A stretch of DNA of 57,180 nucleotides. Origin: Burkholderiales bacterium. Its GTDB lineage: Bacteria; Pseudomonadota; Gammaproteobacteria; Burkholderiales; SG8-41. Positions 1 to 8,010 of the stretch are shown here, one piece after another. A program made the position numbers and the translations under genes. The notes beneath the pieces are model-generated. The model worked only from the letters and a program-made list of their open reading frames with translations, was not told where the DNA came from and did no database searches. The DNA is taken from NCBI GenBank assembly GCA_030833315.1, contig JAURHM010000013.1, positions 1 through 57,180 on the forward strand, in the 5' to 3' direction. Position 1 is the stretch's first letter. Every line of letters begins with the position of its first letter.

Positions 1-48
1 ATGACAGTGTTATAGCTTCTTCGTATTTGCGCGCTGTGCATGGTCACC

Positions 49-399
49 ATGGATATTTTCCGTAATGAAACCAACACATTCGCCGTCGCGGCAGGATGGC
101 CAGTATTCTCGATGACGATGACTGCGACATCATGCACGGGTGCTTGAGGGAAAAGTCGAACTGCCGGTCAAAGGCCGCCTGATCGATACTTTGGGGCCCG
201 ACGATGTGTTTGGCGATATGGCGCTACTGGATAATGCACCAGGAAGCGTCGACCAATCGCCAAAAAACCTTGCCGCCTAACCAGAATCAACGAAAAACTC
301 TTCCGTTTTCTAGTGCAGAAAACCGGATTAGCACTTCGATTGATGCAATTCATTGCTGATAGTTTACGCCGTTTACGCAGTATGGATGACCGGCCCTAA
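49..399 (+). pseudogene. Decayed Crp-type cyclic-nucleotide-binding regulator
   Basis: Three reading frames have to be joined to recover one recognisable cyclic-nucleotide-binding (cNMP) domain. The frame from ATG 49 gives the start, MDIFRNETNTFAVAAG. A second frame from about 140 gives VLEGKVEL, then LIDTLGPDDVFGDMALLDNAPG. A third frame from 241 to the TAA at 397-399 gives RLTRINEKLFRFLVQKTG and ends ADSLRRLRSMDD. These are successive blocks of the beta-roll and C-terminal helix of this family. I see at least two, probably three, single-base indels, so no intact protein can be made. The intact relatives are short single-domain cNMP-binding proteins; no HTH domain is visible here. Sequencing error is possible, but several indels within 350 bases favour real decay. 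Confidence 0.75.
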
Positions 400-504
400 A
401 GTTTTAGCCTTGCACCACCAATTGACAAAGATTGGCATGTATTTAATGCCAGCTCATTGCAGGTTTTCAAAGCACTGAAAAGACAGCGTGTTAATACGAT
501 CATT

Positions 505-1362
505 TCACTGTTTTCGACAGCTGACAGGCCACACTCTTTTACTGCCGGAGGGTGATATCGCCCCCTTTGAATCGACAATTCCAACATCCACATACTCCTT
601 GCCGGAAAAAGCGCGGAGATCATCCAGATCTTTCAAACCAGACGTATAGAGTAGCAGTGGATCCCCCATCACTGACTGCTTAACAAAAACCATCGAATTG
701 TAAACTCCGCGTACCGAGTAAACTGACTCGTTAGAGTAAAAAGTCGTCAGATGCAAATGTGGGTAGCCACTTGAACCATAATGCCCCCCGACTGTTCCTG
801 TCCCGCCTGACAAGGCAATTACCTCACCCACATTAATACGAGCTCCGATCTGAAGTTCTGACTGTTTTAGAAGATGCTGATATTTTGAGTAAGTCCAGAA
901 TGGCAAATCCGTATCATCAGGAGAGTGTCGTAACCAGATAAAAAACCCTTCCAAGCGACCACCCTCTCCGCTGGCAATTACTTCACCGGCAGCAATTGCA
1001 AGCAAGGGAGTACCTTCTCGAAGACTGATGTCCATACCACCATGCAAACCACTGTTTCGATCACCCCTTCGATAGCTACCGTCATAACGCGTTGCAGATC
1101 CAAATGGTGAGGAAATCGGCTCGCACTGACTACCCTCAGGGAATCTCGGCCGGAGAGCGGTGGCTTTGATGACATTGTTGCGACGTTCAACTCCATCAAA
1201 TGAAATCTGAGACGAGCCGCCCCCCTCAAATGCCCCGCGCGCCTCAACACCCCCCTTACGCACACCAGCTGACTGTGCCGCCAGCGGCGACTCAAACACT
1301 ACAGATAACAGTAAGACGCAGATCGTGGCGGATCTTGCACTGCAAAACCTTGAAATACTCAT
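505..1362 (-). CDS. Secreted M23-family (LytM-type) metallopeptidase
   Basis: A 285-residue protein with an N-terminal signal peptide (hydrophobic ICVLLLSVVF, likely cleavage after PLAAQ near residue 30). The middle of the protein carries the M23 zinc site: HGGMD supplies the first His and Asp, and HLH in GYPHLHL supplies the third ligand and catalytic His. The phrase GTPLLAIAAGEVIASGEGG is the usual strand before the active site, and SSPFGSATRYDG precedes it. M23 enzymes cut peptidoglycan cross-links or pentaglycine bridges in the periplasm. It lies 63 bases downstream of moaE on the same strand, but nothing links it functionally to cofactor synthesis. It has no LysM, SH3 or coiled-coil domain, so its target and partner are unknown. 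Confidence 0.8.
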   Translation of the reverse strand: MSISRFCSARSATICVLLLSVVFESPLAAQSAGVRKGGVEARGAFEGGGSSQISFDGVERRNNVIKATALRPRFPEGSQCEPISSPFGSATRYDGSYRRGDRNSGLHGGMDISLREGTPLLAIAAGEVIASGEGGRLEGFFIWLRHSPDDTDLPFWTYSKYQHLLKQSELQIGARINVGEVIALSGGTGTVGGHYGSSGYPHLHLTTFYSNESVYSVRGVYNSMVFVKQSVMGDPLLLYTSGLKDLDDLRAFSGKEYVDVGIVDSKGAISPSGSKRVWPVSCRKQ

Positions 1363-1425
1363 ACCTGAATCTCACAAAGTACGAATTCAGTCAAATGGCT
1401 CACGCTACCATGATTGCGGAAAGAC

Positions 1426-1890
1426 TCAGCTTTTTTCAATAGAGCCCCATCGCTCAGCAGCGCGACTGTCAGTAACCCGCGCATCCACCCAGCGTGCACC
1501 CTGCGGCGTGATTTCCTTTTTCCAGAACGGCGCCTGAGTCTTCAGATAATCCATGATGAACTCGCAGGCAGCAAAAGCATCACCGCGATGGGTACTGGCG
1601 ACGATCACCAGCACAATCTGGTCGGTGGGTTTCAGCGTGCCAACGCGGTGAATCACCAGCGCATCCAGCACTTCCCAGCGGCCACGCGCCTGACCTATGA
1701 TTTCCGTGATTGCCTTCTCGGTCATGCCGGGATAGTGCTCCAGCGTCATCGTCGCAACACTGTCACCTTCATTGATATCGCGCACTACACCGACAAAGCT
1801 GGCAATGGCGCCGATTTTCGGATTGCCAATGCGCATCAGTGCCAATTCGGCACTGACGTCGAAATCCTGCTCCTGGACACGAACACTCAT
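1426..1890 (-). CDS. moaE: Molybdopterin synthase large (catalytic) subunit MoaE
   Basis: MoaE converts precursor Z (cPMP) to molybdopterin using the C-terminal thiocarboxylate of MoaD. The start at 1890 (MSVRVQEQDF) gives 154 residues, close to the usual 150. The open frame extends upstream, but those codons overlap moaD and lie outside the family. Conserved parts are FVGVVRD near residue 35, LEHYPGM, the HRVG motif, ASTHRGDAFAACEF, and the active-site lysine in APFWKKE. The start lies four bases after the moaD stop, so the two are translationally coupled. It ends a minus-strand unit mobB-moaD-moaE. moaC is not in the window. Confidence 0.95.
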   Translation of the reverse strand: MSVRVQEQDFDVSAELALMRIGNPKIGAIASFVGVVRDINEGDSVATMTLEHYPGMTEKAITEIIGQARGRWEVLDALVIHRVGTLKPTDQIVLVIVASTHRGDAFAACEFIMDYLKTQAPFWKKEITPQGARWVDARVTDSRAAERWGSIEKS

Positions 1891-1894
1891 CGCA

Positions 1895-2149
1895 TCAGCC
1901 CCCGGTAACCGGTGGAAAGAAAGCGATTTCATCGCCATCCTTGATCGGGGTATCCGCAGCAGCGACATCCTGATTCACTGCAGCTCGCAGATTGCGGCCG
2001 TCAGCCATTTCCCTGGCCCAGGCGTCCCCGCGTTTGGAAAGATGATCACGCAATGCGCCCAGTGTATTGATGCCGGACGGCAATGCCAGTTCTTCGCGCC
2101 CAGTGCCAAGTGCTTCACGCAGCCTGGCAAAATACAGCAGCGTGATCAC
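1895..2149 (-). CDS. moaD: Molybdopterin synthase sulfur carrier subunit MoaD
   Basis: An 84-residue ubiquitin-fold protein ending in the required Gly-Gly (PPVTGG). In this family the terminal glycine is adenylated by MoeB and converted to a thiocarboxylate that supplies the dithiolene sulfurs of molybdopterin. The opening MITLLYFARLREALG and the DGDEIAFFPP block before the tail are typical. The start codon overlaps the mobB stop by four bases, and moaE follows within four bases. No moeB-like adenylyltransferase gene is in the window. Confidence 0.94.
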   Translation of the reverse strand: MITLLYFARLREALGTGREELALPSGINTLGALRDHLSKRGDAWAREMADGRNLRAAVNQDVAAADTPIKDGDEIAFFPPVTGG

Positions 2150-2649
2150 CGCCCCTGCTCCAGTCCGACATGCTTGAGCACAAATGCCGCGATGGCCTCA
2201 GGCGCGTTCAGATCCAGCTGCGGCAATTGGCTGTCAACTTTGGCATCGCTGGCAATAGCAATGATGTTGCTGTCATGCGGATGAATCATCGATTCACCGA
2301 CCTCGGCGCGATAAACCTCCAGCTTGGGTATCGGTTCGTGCTTGAACCCTTCCACCAGCAGGAGATCACAAAGCGACAGGCGCTCCATTTGCTCCTTGAG
2401 AGTCGGCTCGGCCGCCCCGCGCAGCTCATGCATCAGCGCCCAGCGCCGCGATGACGTCACCAGCACCTCGGTGCATCCGGCATGGCGGTGGCGAAAGGAA
2501 TCCTTGCCCGGCTGATCGACGTCAAAAGTGTGATGGGCGTGTTTGATCAGCGAAACCTTCAACCCGCGCTGCACGAACAGCGGGATCAGCTTTTCGATCA
2601 ATGTGGTTTTGCCGCTGCCGGAATAACCGGCAAAGCCGAAAATCTTCAT
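2146..2649 (-). CDS. mobB: Molybdopterin-guanine dinucleotide biosynthesis adaptor MobB
   Basis: A 167-residue P-loop GTPase of the MobB family. The Walker A motif is GYSGSGKTT at residues 8-16. The VSLIKHAHHTFDVDQPGKDS segment and LLLVEGFKHEPIPKLEVYR are conserved in MobB. MobB is thought to help MobA make the guanine-dinucleotide form of the cofactor that DMSO-reductase-family enzymes such as formate dehydrogenase need. Its stop overlaps the moaD start. The gene lies 51 bases after modC, so transport and cofactor synthesis may share a transcript. mobA itself is about 24 kb away, behind fdhD. Confidence 0.93.
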   Translation of the reverse strand: MKIFGFAGYSGSGKTTLIEKLIPLFVQRGLKVSLIKHAHHTFDVDQPGKDSFRHRHAGCTEVLVTSSRRWALMHELRGAAEPTLKEQMERLSLCDLLLVEGFKHEPIPKLEVYRAEVGESMIHPHDSNIIAIASDAKVDSQLPQLDLNAPEAIAAFVLKHVGLEQGR

Positions 2650-2700
2650 GGATTAGCCATCAAAACGAATGACCTCAATATTACCAGTGGCCCGGGGGAT

Positions 2701-3831
2701 TTAGCGGGGCTTGGCCGGCGTGCGGGTATCATCTGAGGGCATCAGGTGTATCCCGTCGGCCAGCAGGGACAGGCCAATCTCCACACCCATGGCAATGCCG
2801 TTACGTCTTGCGACATGCGCCGGAACCGTCAGAAACAACGGTGGCCGATCGGGTCCGTTGACCGCCACCGTCAGGGCCACATTTTCTCCCAGCGGCAAAC
2901 ATTCTATGACCGGCCCGGATACCGGATTTTCACGTTCGCCGCGTGAAGGCCGGTCTCGCCGGTGCAGCATGATGTGGCCTTGCGGGATCACCCAAGTGAT
3001 CTGTGTGCCGGGCTTGAAAGCCGTTTGCAGGCGCGCTTCCAGCCGATGCCCCCGCCATTCAATGATCGTCAACGCACGCGCCTCGTCATGACCGACAACA
3101 CCGGCACGGAACACGTTGCGCAAGCCAACCAGTTGCGCGACCTCCACGGTATCGGGCCGGGTCATCACTGCATACGGTTCGCCGGACTGCAGCGTACGGC
3201 CCTGATGCAGCACACACAACTGATCGGCAAGCATCAGCGCTTCATCAAGATCGTGCGTGACCAGAATGACCGGCATCGCCAGATCGCGGCGCAGCTCGGC
3301 CAATTCACGATAAAGGCGTTGCCGTGTCGCACGATCCACCGCAGAGAACGGCTCATCCAGCAGCAGCACCTGCGGCTCCCGTGCCAGCGCCCTCGCCACA
3401 GCAACCCGCTGCTGCTGACCGCCGGAAAGTGCCGCAGGAACCCTGCTCTCAAGACCTGCAAGCCGGACACGCGCCAGCACATCGCGCGCACGCTGCTCCC
3501 GCTCGGCCACCGGCCGGTCCAGCATGGCCTCCATCACATTATGCAGGGCGCTGAGGTGCGGAAACAACGCATAGTTCTGGAAAACATAACCGACACGACG
3601 TTGCCGGGTTTCGTGATAAACACCGCGACCCGAATCAAACCAGCTCTCACCGGCGCAGCGGATTTCCCCCTCTGCCACGCGCAGCAGTCCGGCGATTGCC
3701 CGCAATATGGTGGTTTTTCCACTGCCAGAGGGCCCCACCAGCGCCAGCACCTGTCCCGGCGCGCATTTCAGCCTTGCATCCAGCGGAATCGGACCACGCT
3801 GTTTCAGGCGGAGTTGAATGCCTTCAGCCAT
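2701..3831 (-). CDS. modC: Molybdate ABC transporter ATP-binding protein ModC
   Basis: The start at 3831 (MAEGIQLRL) lies within the last codons of modB, an eight-base overlap, and gives 376 residues. The N-terminal two thirds is an ABC ATPase: Walker A GPSGSGKTT at residues 34-42, Q-loop QNYALFPHLSA, signature LSGGQQQR, Walker B VLLLDEPFSAVD, H-loop VTHD. The C-terminal third, from about residue 235, is the TOBE/Mop-type regulatory region of ModC; it ends with a segment VTVP-like LFLTVPAHVARRNG. It energises ModB for molybdate uptake. Some C-terminal ModC domains bind oxyanion and slow transport, but this is not readable here. An upstream in-frame ATG at 3855 would add eight residues and lies deeper inside modB. 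Confidence 0.93.
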   Translation of the reverse strand: MAEGIQLRLKQRGPIPLDARLKCAPGQVLALVGPSGSGKTTILRAIAGLLRVAEGEIRCAGESWFDSGRGVYHETRQRRVGYVFQNYALFPHLSALHNVMEAMLDRPVAEREQRARDVLARVRLAGLESRVPAALSGGQQQRVAVARALAREPQVLLLDEPFSAVDRATRQRLYRELAELRRDLAMPVILVTHDLDEALMLADQLCVLHQGRTLQSGEPYAVMTRPDTVEVAQLVGLRNVFRAGVVGHDEARALTIIEWRGHRLEARLQTAFKPGTQITWVIPQGHIMLHRRDRPSRGERENPVSGPVIECLPLGENVALTVAVNGPDRPPLFLTVPAHVARRNGIAMGVEIGLSLLADGIHLMPSDDTRTPAKPR

Positions 3832-4495
3832 AACGCCGTATCCGCGAACGGGCATGGGTGAAATAGGCTGCGCCGATCGCCACCAGGGAAATCAGCAGCA
3901 AAGCCGCCGACATGACACCCGCCCCTGCCGTGTCAAAGGCCTGCACGCGGTCATAAATCGCGATCGCCACAGTCTTGGTTTCACCGGGAATGCTTCCACC
4001 CACCATCAGCACCACACCGAATTCGCCCAGGGTGTGCGCAAAGGTCAGCACTACGGCGGACAGGACGCCGGGCCACGCCAAAGGCAATTCAATCCGCCAC
4101 AAGGTACGCCAACGCGACAGGCCACAACACGCCGCGGCATCTCTCACCTCCGGCGCAATCGCATCAAAACCGCGCTGCATCGGCTGTATAGCAAACGGGA
4201 TATTGAAAATCACCGAAGCCAGCAGCAGCCCTTCAAAGCTGAACACCAGCGGCTGACCGAAAACGGATTCGTAAAACTGGCCAACGGGCGATGCCCCGCC
4301 CATGGCCACCAGCAGGTAATAACCAAGCACCGTGGGCGGAAGCACCAGCGGTAGCGCCAGCATGGCCTCAACCCATGCCTTGCCACGAAATTGATGTGCA
4401 GCCAATCCATGGCCGGCCCAGATTCCCAAAGGCAGCAGAATGAGTACCGTTAACCCGGCGAGTTTCAGCGATAGCGATAGTGCGGACCAGTCCAT
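3824..4495 (-). CDS. modB: Molybdate ABC transporter permease ModB
   Basis: A 223-residue inner-membrane permease with about five hydrophobic segments, beginning LSLSLKLAGLTVLILLPLGIWAG. The EAA-like coupling loop is near the centre: IAPEVRDAAACCGLSRWRTLWRIELPLAWPG. The phrases LALPLVLPPTVLGYYLL and AHTLGEFGVVLMVGGSIPGETKT are typical of ModB. It forms the homodimeric channel for molybdate delivered by ModA. It starts three bases after the modA stop and overlaps modC by eight bases, so the three products are probably made in step. Confidence 0.95.
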   Translation of the reverse strand: MDWSALSLSLKLAGLTVLILLPLGIWAGHGLAAHQFRGKAWVEAMLALPLVLPPTVLGYYLLVAMGGASPVGQFYESVFGQPLVFSFEGLLLASVIFNIPFAIQPMQRGFDAIAPEVRDAAACCGLSRWRTLWRIELPLAWPGVLSAVVLTFAHTLGEFGVVLMVGGSIPGETKTVAIAIYDRVQAFDTAGAGVMSAALLLISLVAIGAAYFTHARSRIRRYG

Positions 4496-4498
4496 GTT

Positions 4499-5278
4499 CT
4501 ATTTTGCCGTTTCAGACGGCAGCACGAAGCCGTAGTGCGCGAGTATTTTCCGCGCGGCTGGCTGCTGCAGGTACGCATAAAAAAGCCGCGCAGTTTCACC
4601 CGCCCCTTTCACCAGCGCCATGCGTTGACGCAAAGGCGCATGCAAATCCTCTGGCAGCAACACATACCGGCCCTGCTGCGCGATTCCGGGCGCCAATGCG
4701 AGCGAGTAGGCAAAAATGCCGCCCTGCGTCGAACCGCTGGCAGCAAACTGCGCAGCCTGCGATACGTTCTCACCCAGGACCAATTTGCCCTGCAACGCAT
4801 CCCACAATGCTGACTTGCGCAAAGCCTGTTCAGCCGCACGACCATAAGGAGCATGCTCGGGATTGGCGATGGCAAAACGGCGAATCGCAGTGCCATCGAC
4901 GGCCTGTTTCAAACCGCTCATTCGCGCATCGACGGCAAGCGGAGAATTTGTCGGTGCAAACAGTACTATCCGGCCGGTGGCATACAAAATACCACGATCT
5001 TCGGTACGACCGCTGTCATGCAGTTTGAATATAAAATTTTCGTCGGCCGACAGGAATAACTGGAACGGCGCGCCTTGTTCGATCTGACGGAAATAATTTC
5101 CGGAGGAACCAAACGACAAACGCAGTTCGCGCTTGTTATCTGCACGGAATCGTGCAGCAATGTCCTCCAGTGCAAATTTTAAATCGGAGGCAGCGGCAAT
5201 GGCGGGAGCCTCTCCTTGCGCACGCGCTCCACAGGACAATAAAAATACCAAAAAAAACAAGTATTTATAAAATATCAT
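4499..5278 (-). CDS. modA: Periplasmic molybdate-binding protein ModA
   Basis: The start at 5278 (MIFYKYLFFLVFLLSC) overlaps the stop of the upstream ATPase gene by four bases and begins a signal peptide ending near GARAQG. The 259-residue product follows the ModA pattern: AIAAASDLKFALEDIAARF at the mature N-terminus, SFGSSGNYFRQIEQGAPFQLFLSAD with the oxyanion-binding serines, then RRFAIANPEHAPYGRAAEQAL. It captures molybdate or tungstate for ModBC. Because it is coupled both to a FecCD-type importer upstream and to modBC downstream, it might serve two translocators. That is inference from gene order only. Confidence 0.93.
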   Translation of the reverse strand: MIFYKYLFFLVFLLSCGARAQGEAPAIAAASDLKFALEDIAARFRADNKRELRLSFGSSGNYFRQIEQGAPFQLFLSADENFIFKLHDSGRTEDRGILYATGRIVLFAPTNSPLAVDARMSGLKQAVDGTAIRRFAIANPEHAPYGRAAEQALRKSALWDALQGKLVLGENVSQAAQFAASGSTQGGIFAYSLALAPGIAQQGRYVLLPEDLHAPLRQRMALVKGAGETARLFYAYLQQPAARKILAHYGFVLPSETAK

Positions 5279-6060
5279 GCCTGCATCCCCATTGGCAGGC
5301 AAACACGCCGCCTCCCCTGCCCCAGTGCCACCTCGGTCACCAGCACTTCAACTCCATACAAGTGTTGCAGTTGTGCGGAGGTCATCACGGTATCCGGCGT
5401 ACCGCAGGCCAGCAAATTACCGTTGCGCAACATCGCCACCCGGTCCGCACAAAGAAAAGCGTGATCCGGGTCGTGTGTCGACAGCAGCACACCGATACCG
5501 TCCGCTGCCAGCGCACGGATGCGTTCCAGCACGCGCACCTGGTTGCCGAAATCCAGATTGGCGGTCGGTTCATCCATTACCACCATGCGCGCCTCCTGCG
5601 CCAAAGCCCGGGCTATCAGCACCAGCTGTCGTTCACCTCCGGAGATCTGCGTGTAGATGGCCTCTGCCAGATACGCGATACCCATGCGGCGAATGGCATC
5701 GAGAGCGACATCATGGTCGCGCGCCGACGGCGCGGCAAACAGGCCCGTGTGAGCCGTCCGCCCCATCAGTACGACATCGCGCACGCTATACGGGAAAAAT
5801 GCGCCATGGGCTTGCGGCACATAACTGACCAACCGCGCAATTTCGTCGCGCTCCAGCTGCTGCAACTCGCAGTCATTAAGCATCACTTTGCCGCACTGAA
5901 TCGGCAACAGGCCCAGCAAGGTCTTGAAAAGGGTGGTTTTGCCGCTGCCATTGGGTCCCAGCAGACACAACACCTCGCCCGCATTGAGCGTAAAACTCAC
6001 ATCGCTGCCGATGCGGCGACCGGGATAACCGTAAGCCAGTTGCTGCGCTTCCAGCTTCAT
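5275..6060 (-). CDS. ABC transporter ATPase of the FecE/MolC type
   Basis: The start at 6060 (MKLEAQQLAYGYPG) overlaps the permease stop by four bases. The 261-residue ATPase has Walker A GPNGSGKTT near residue 35, Q-loop PQAHGAFFPYSVRDVVLMGR, signature ISGGERQ, Walker B MVVMDEPTANLD and switch His STHD. The VLMGRTAHTGLFAAPS segment is characteristic of ATPases paired with FecCD-fold permeases (iron-siderophore, B12, and MolBC molybdate importers). It sits between such a permease and modA. No siderophore receptor, TonB-dependent gene or class III binding protein is nearby, so a molybdate/tungstate role like that of MolC is the best contextual guess. Confidence 0.85.
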   Translation of the reverse strand: MKLEAQQLAYGYPGRRIGSDVSFTLNAGEVLCLLGPNGSGKTTLFKTLLGLLPIQCGKVMLNDCELQQLERDEIARLVSYVPQAHGAFFPYSVRDVVLMGRTAHTGLFAAPSARDHDVALDAIRRMGIAYLAEAIYTQISGGERQLVLIARALAQEARMVVMDEPTANLDFGNQVRVLERIRALAADGIGVLLSTHDPDHAFLCADRVAMLRNGNLLACGTPDTVMTSAQLQHLYGVEVLVTEVALGQGRRRVCLPMGMQA

Positions 6061-7082
6061 TGCCAACCCTTTCTCGCAGCCGCGAGCTGCCACAGGAACA
6101 GCGGTGTGCCAACAAAGGCCGTCAGCACACCCAGAGGTACTTCAATACTGGCAATGCTGCGCGCCAGAGTATCGACCGCCACCAGGAATCCCGCGCCGAG
6201 CAGCACTGACACTGGCAGCAGTCTGGAAAAATCCGGTCCGGTCATCAGCCGCGCAAAATGCGGAATCACCAACCCGATCCAGCCGATGACGCCAGATACG
6301 GCAACCGCCGCTGAAGTCATCAAGGTCGCCGCCACAATCACCACCAGCCGGATACGCCCTACCGACACGCCCAGAGCACGCGCCTCCTCGTCATCCAGCG
6401 ACAATACATTGATGCGCCAGCGCAGCAGCCACAACGGCAGCAAACCGGCTAACAGCAGCGGCGCAGCTACCCACATATTGCGGGTATCGGTCGATGCCAG
6501 ACTGCCGAGCAGCCAGTAGGTAATTGCCGGCAACTGGTTATAGGGATCAGCCAGATATTTCATCAAGGCCACGCAAGCCCCAAGTAGCGCCCCCAAGACC
6601 ACACCGGCAAGGACCAGGAGCAGCAAAGGATCATGGCCACGCACTGCGCGCGCCACCAGATAAACCATAGCGACTGCCGCGAGACCACCGGCAAACGCCA
6701 TCGACTGAATCGCTACCACCCCCAGCGACATGAAAATGCCGAGGATGGCACCGACGGCAGCGCCTGCGGATACGCCAAGGATGTCCGGTGAGACCAGCGG
6801 GTTACGAAACAGGTTCTGATAGGCCGCACCGGCCGCAGCAAGCGCCGCACCGACCAGCACCGCGGCAATCACGCGCGGACCGCGGATTTGCAGCACCACC
6901 GTTTCCAACGTGGCATCCAGGCCATGCGGGGCGCCACCGATCCACGACCAGAGTATGCGAAAAAGGTCTGACAACGGGACCGGATAACGGCCGATCGCAA
7001 ATGCAACAACAACGATGACGCACAGGATCATCGTGGCAGCCGCAATAATCAGCGGATAGCGATTTGCAGGATTTTCAGTCAC
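6057..7082 (-). CDS. FecCD-family ABC permease (MolB/BtuC type)
   Basis: A 341-residue integral membrane protein with about ten hydrophobic segments. Family landmarks are IRGPRVIAAVLVGAALAAAGAAYQNLFRNPLVSPDILGVSAGA in the first third, a WLLGSL block in the middle, and SGVIGWIGLVIPHFARLMTG with PLGVLTAFVGTPLFLWQL at the end. These permeases form dimeric type II importers for siderophores, cobalamin, heme or, in MolBC, molybdate. The start is GTG at 7082; a weak GGGAAG lies about 14 bases upstream. The gene follows tupA by 94 bases and is translationally coupled to its ATPase, which is coupled to modA. The substrate is not provable from the sequence. Confidence 0.85.
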   Translation of the reverse strand: MTENPANRYPLIIAAATMILCVIVVVAFAIGRYPVPLSDLFRILWSWIGGAPHGLDATLETVVLQIRGPRVIAAVLVGAALAAAGAAYQNLFRNPLVSPDILGVSAGAAVGAILGIFMSLGVVAIQSMAFAGGLAAVAMVYLVARAVRGHDPLLLLVLAGVVLGALLGACVALMKYLADPYNQLPAITYWLLGSLASTDTRNMWVAAPLLLAGLLPLWLLRWRINVLSLDDEEARALGVSVGRIRLVVIVAATLMTSAAVAVSGVIGWIGLVIPHFARLMTGPDFSRLLPVSVLLGAGFLVAVDTLARSIASIEVPLGVLTAFVGTPLFLWQLAAARKGWQ

Positions 7083-7176
7083 AAAAAATGCGGCTTCCCG
7101 GTTAAACGAGATCCAGAGGATACCGCACTACGCGATTGATCCGGGCCGGCATCAGCAGCACCCAGATCCATTGATG

Positions 7177-8010
7177 TCAGCGCTTGGCGTTCGGAAAAAA
7201 CAGCTGATCCGGACCGATCTTGTAGGCGGCAATCGTCAACTGCCCTTCCGGCGAAATCATCCAATCCACGAAGGCCTGACCGAGTTCTTTCTTCACATGC
7301 GGATGTTTTGCCGGATTGACCAGCATCACACCGTATTGATTAAACAGCTTCTTGTCGCCCTCGACCTCGATCACCAGATCGCCGCGGTTCTTGAACGACA
7401 GCCAGGTGCCACGATCAGTGAAGGCGTAGGCATTCATCGCCGAAGCGGTATTCAGCGTCGGCCCCATGCCTGAGCCGGTTTCACGGTACCAGCTGCCTTT
7501 TCCCGTATTGGGATCAATGCCGGCGTCTTTCCACAAGCGCAGTTCCGCGGCGTGCGTACCGCTCCTGTCGCCACGCGAAGCAAAGGGCGCACCGCCCGCG
7601 GCAATCTTCTTGTAAGCATCGACAATGTCCTTGCTGCCGGCAATTCTGGCCGGATCGTTTTTTGGACCGACGAGAACAAAGTCGTTGTACATGACGTCAA
7701 AGCGCTGCACGCCAAAACCCTCGGCGAGTAATTTCTCTTCGGCCGGTTTGTCATGCACAAAAACCACATCGGCATCACCGCGGCGCGCCATGTCCAGTGC
7801 CTGCCCGGTGCCCAGCGCGACAACACGCACCTGGGTACCGGTTTTTTTCTCGAATACAGGCAGCAGGTGCTTGAACAGACCCGACTGCTCCGTCGATGTC
7901 GTCGAAGCCACCGTAATGAAATTCTTCTGTGCGGCCGCCGTTCCCTGCAGACCAAGCAGGGCAAAAGCGGCAATTGCTGCAGCAATGACATTCCTCCGGC
8001 TTAATGCCAT
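7177..8010 (-). CDS. tupA: Periplasmic tungstate-binding protein TupA
   Basis: A 277-residue secreted receptor. The signal peptide (SRRNVIAAAIAAFALLGLQG) has a twin Arg but reads as an ordinary Sec or possibly Tat leader, cleaved near TAAAQ. The mature protein opens with ITVASTTSTEQSGL; this TTTS-type motif is the TupA signature that contacts tungstate. Other conserved pieces are DVVFVHDKPAEEKLLAEG, MYNDFVLVGP and FASRGDRSGTHAAELRLW. TupA binds tungstate with very high selectivity over molybdate. The start codon lies inside the tupC tail (ten-base overlap), so the operon order is B-C-A rather than A-B-C. Confidence 0.92.
   Translation of the reverse strand: MALSRRNVIAAAIAAFALLGLQGTAAAQKNFITVASTTSTEQSGLFKHLLPVFEKKTGTQVRVVALGTGQALDMARRGDADVVFVHDKPAEEKLLAEGFGVQRFDVMYNDFVLVGPKNDPARIAGSKDIVDAYKKIAAGGAPFASRGDRSGTHAAELRLWKDAGIDPNTGKGSWYRETGSGMGPTLNTASAMNAYAFTDRGTWLSFKNRGDLVIEVEGDKKLFNQYGVMLVNPAKHPHVKKELGQAFVDWMISPEGQLTIAAYKIGPDQLFFPNAKR

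Noticed and set aside
422-443. TTGACA followed by a TAAT-like element (plus strand)
   Set aside because: No plus-strand gene follows it; the next 900 bases are a minus-strand gene.
5152-6519. Plus-strand open frame of about 455 codons across modA and the ATPase
   Set aside because: Antisense to three well-supported genes; composition is that of a shadow frame.
6057-7082. Siderophore importer
   Set aside because: The fold allows it, but no receptor, TonB-dependent gene or iron regulator is near, and it is coupled to modA.
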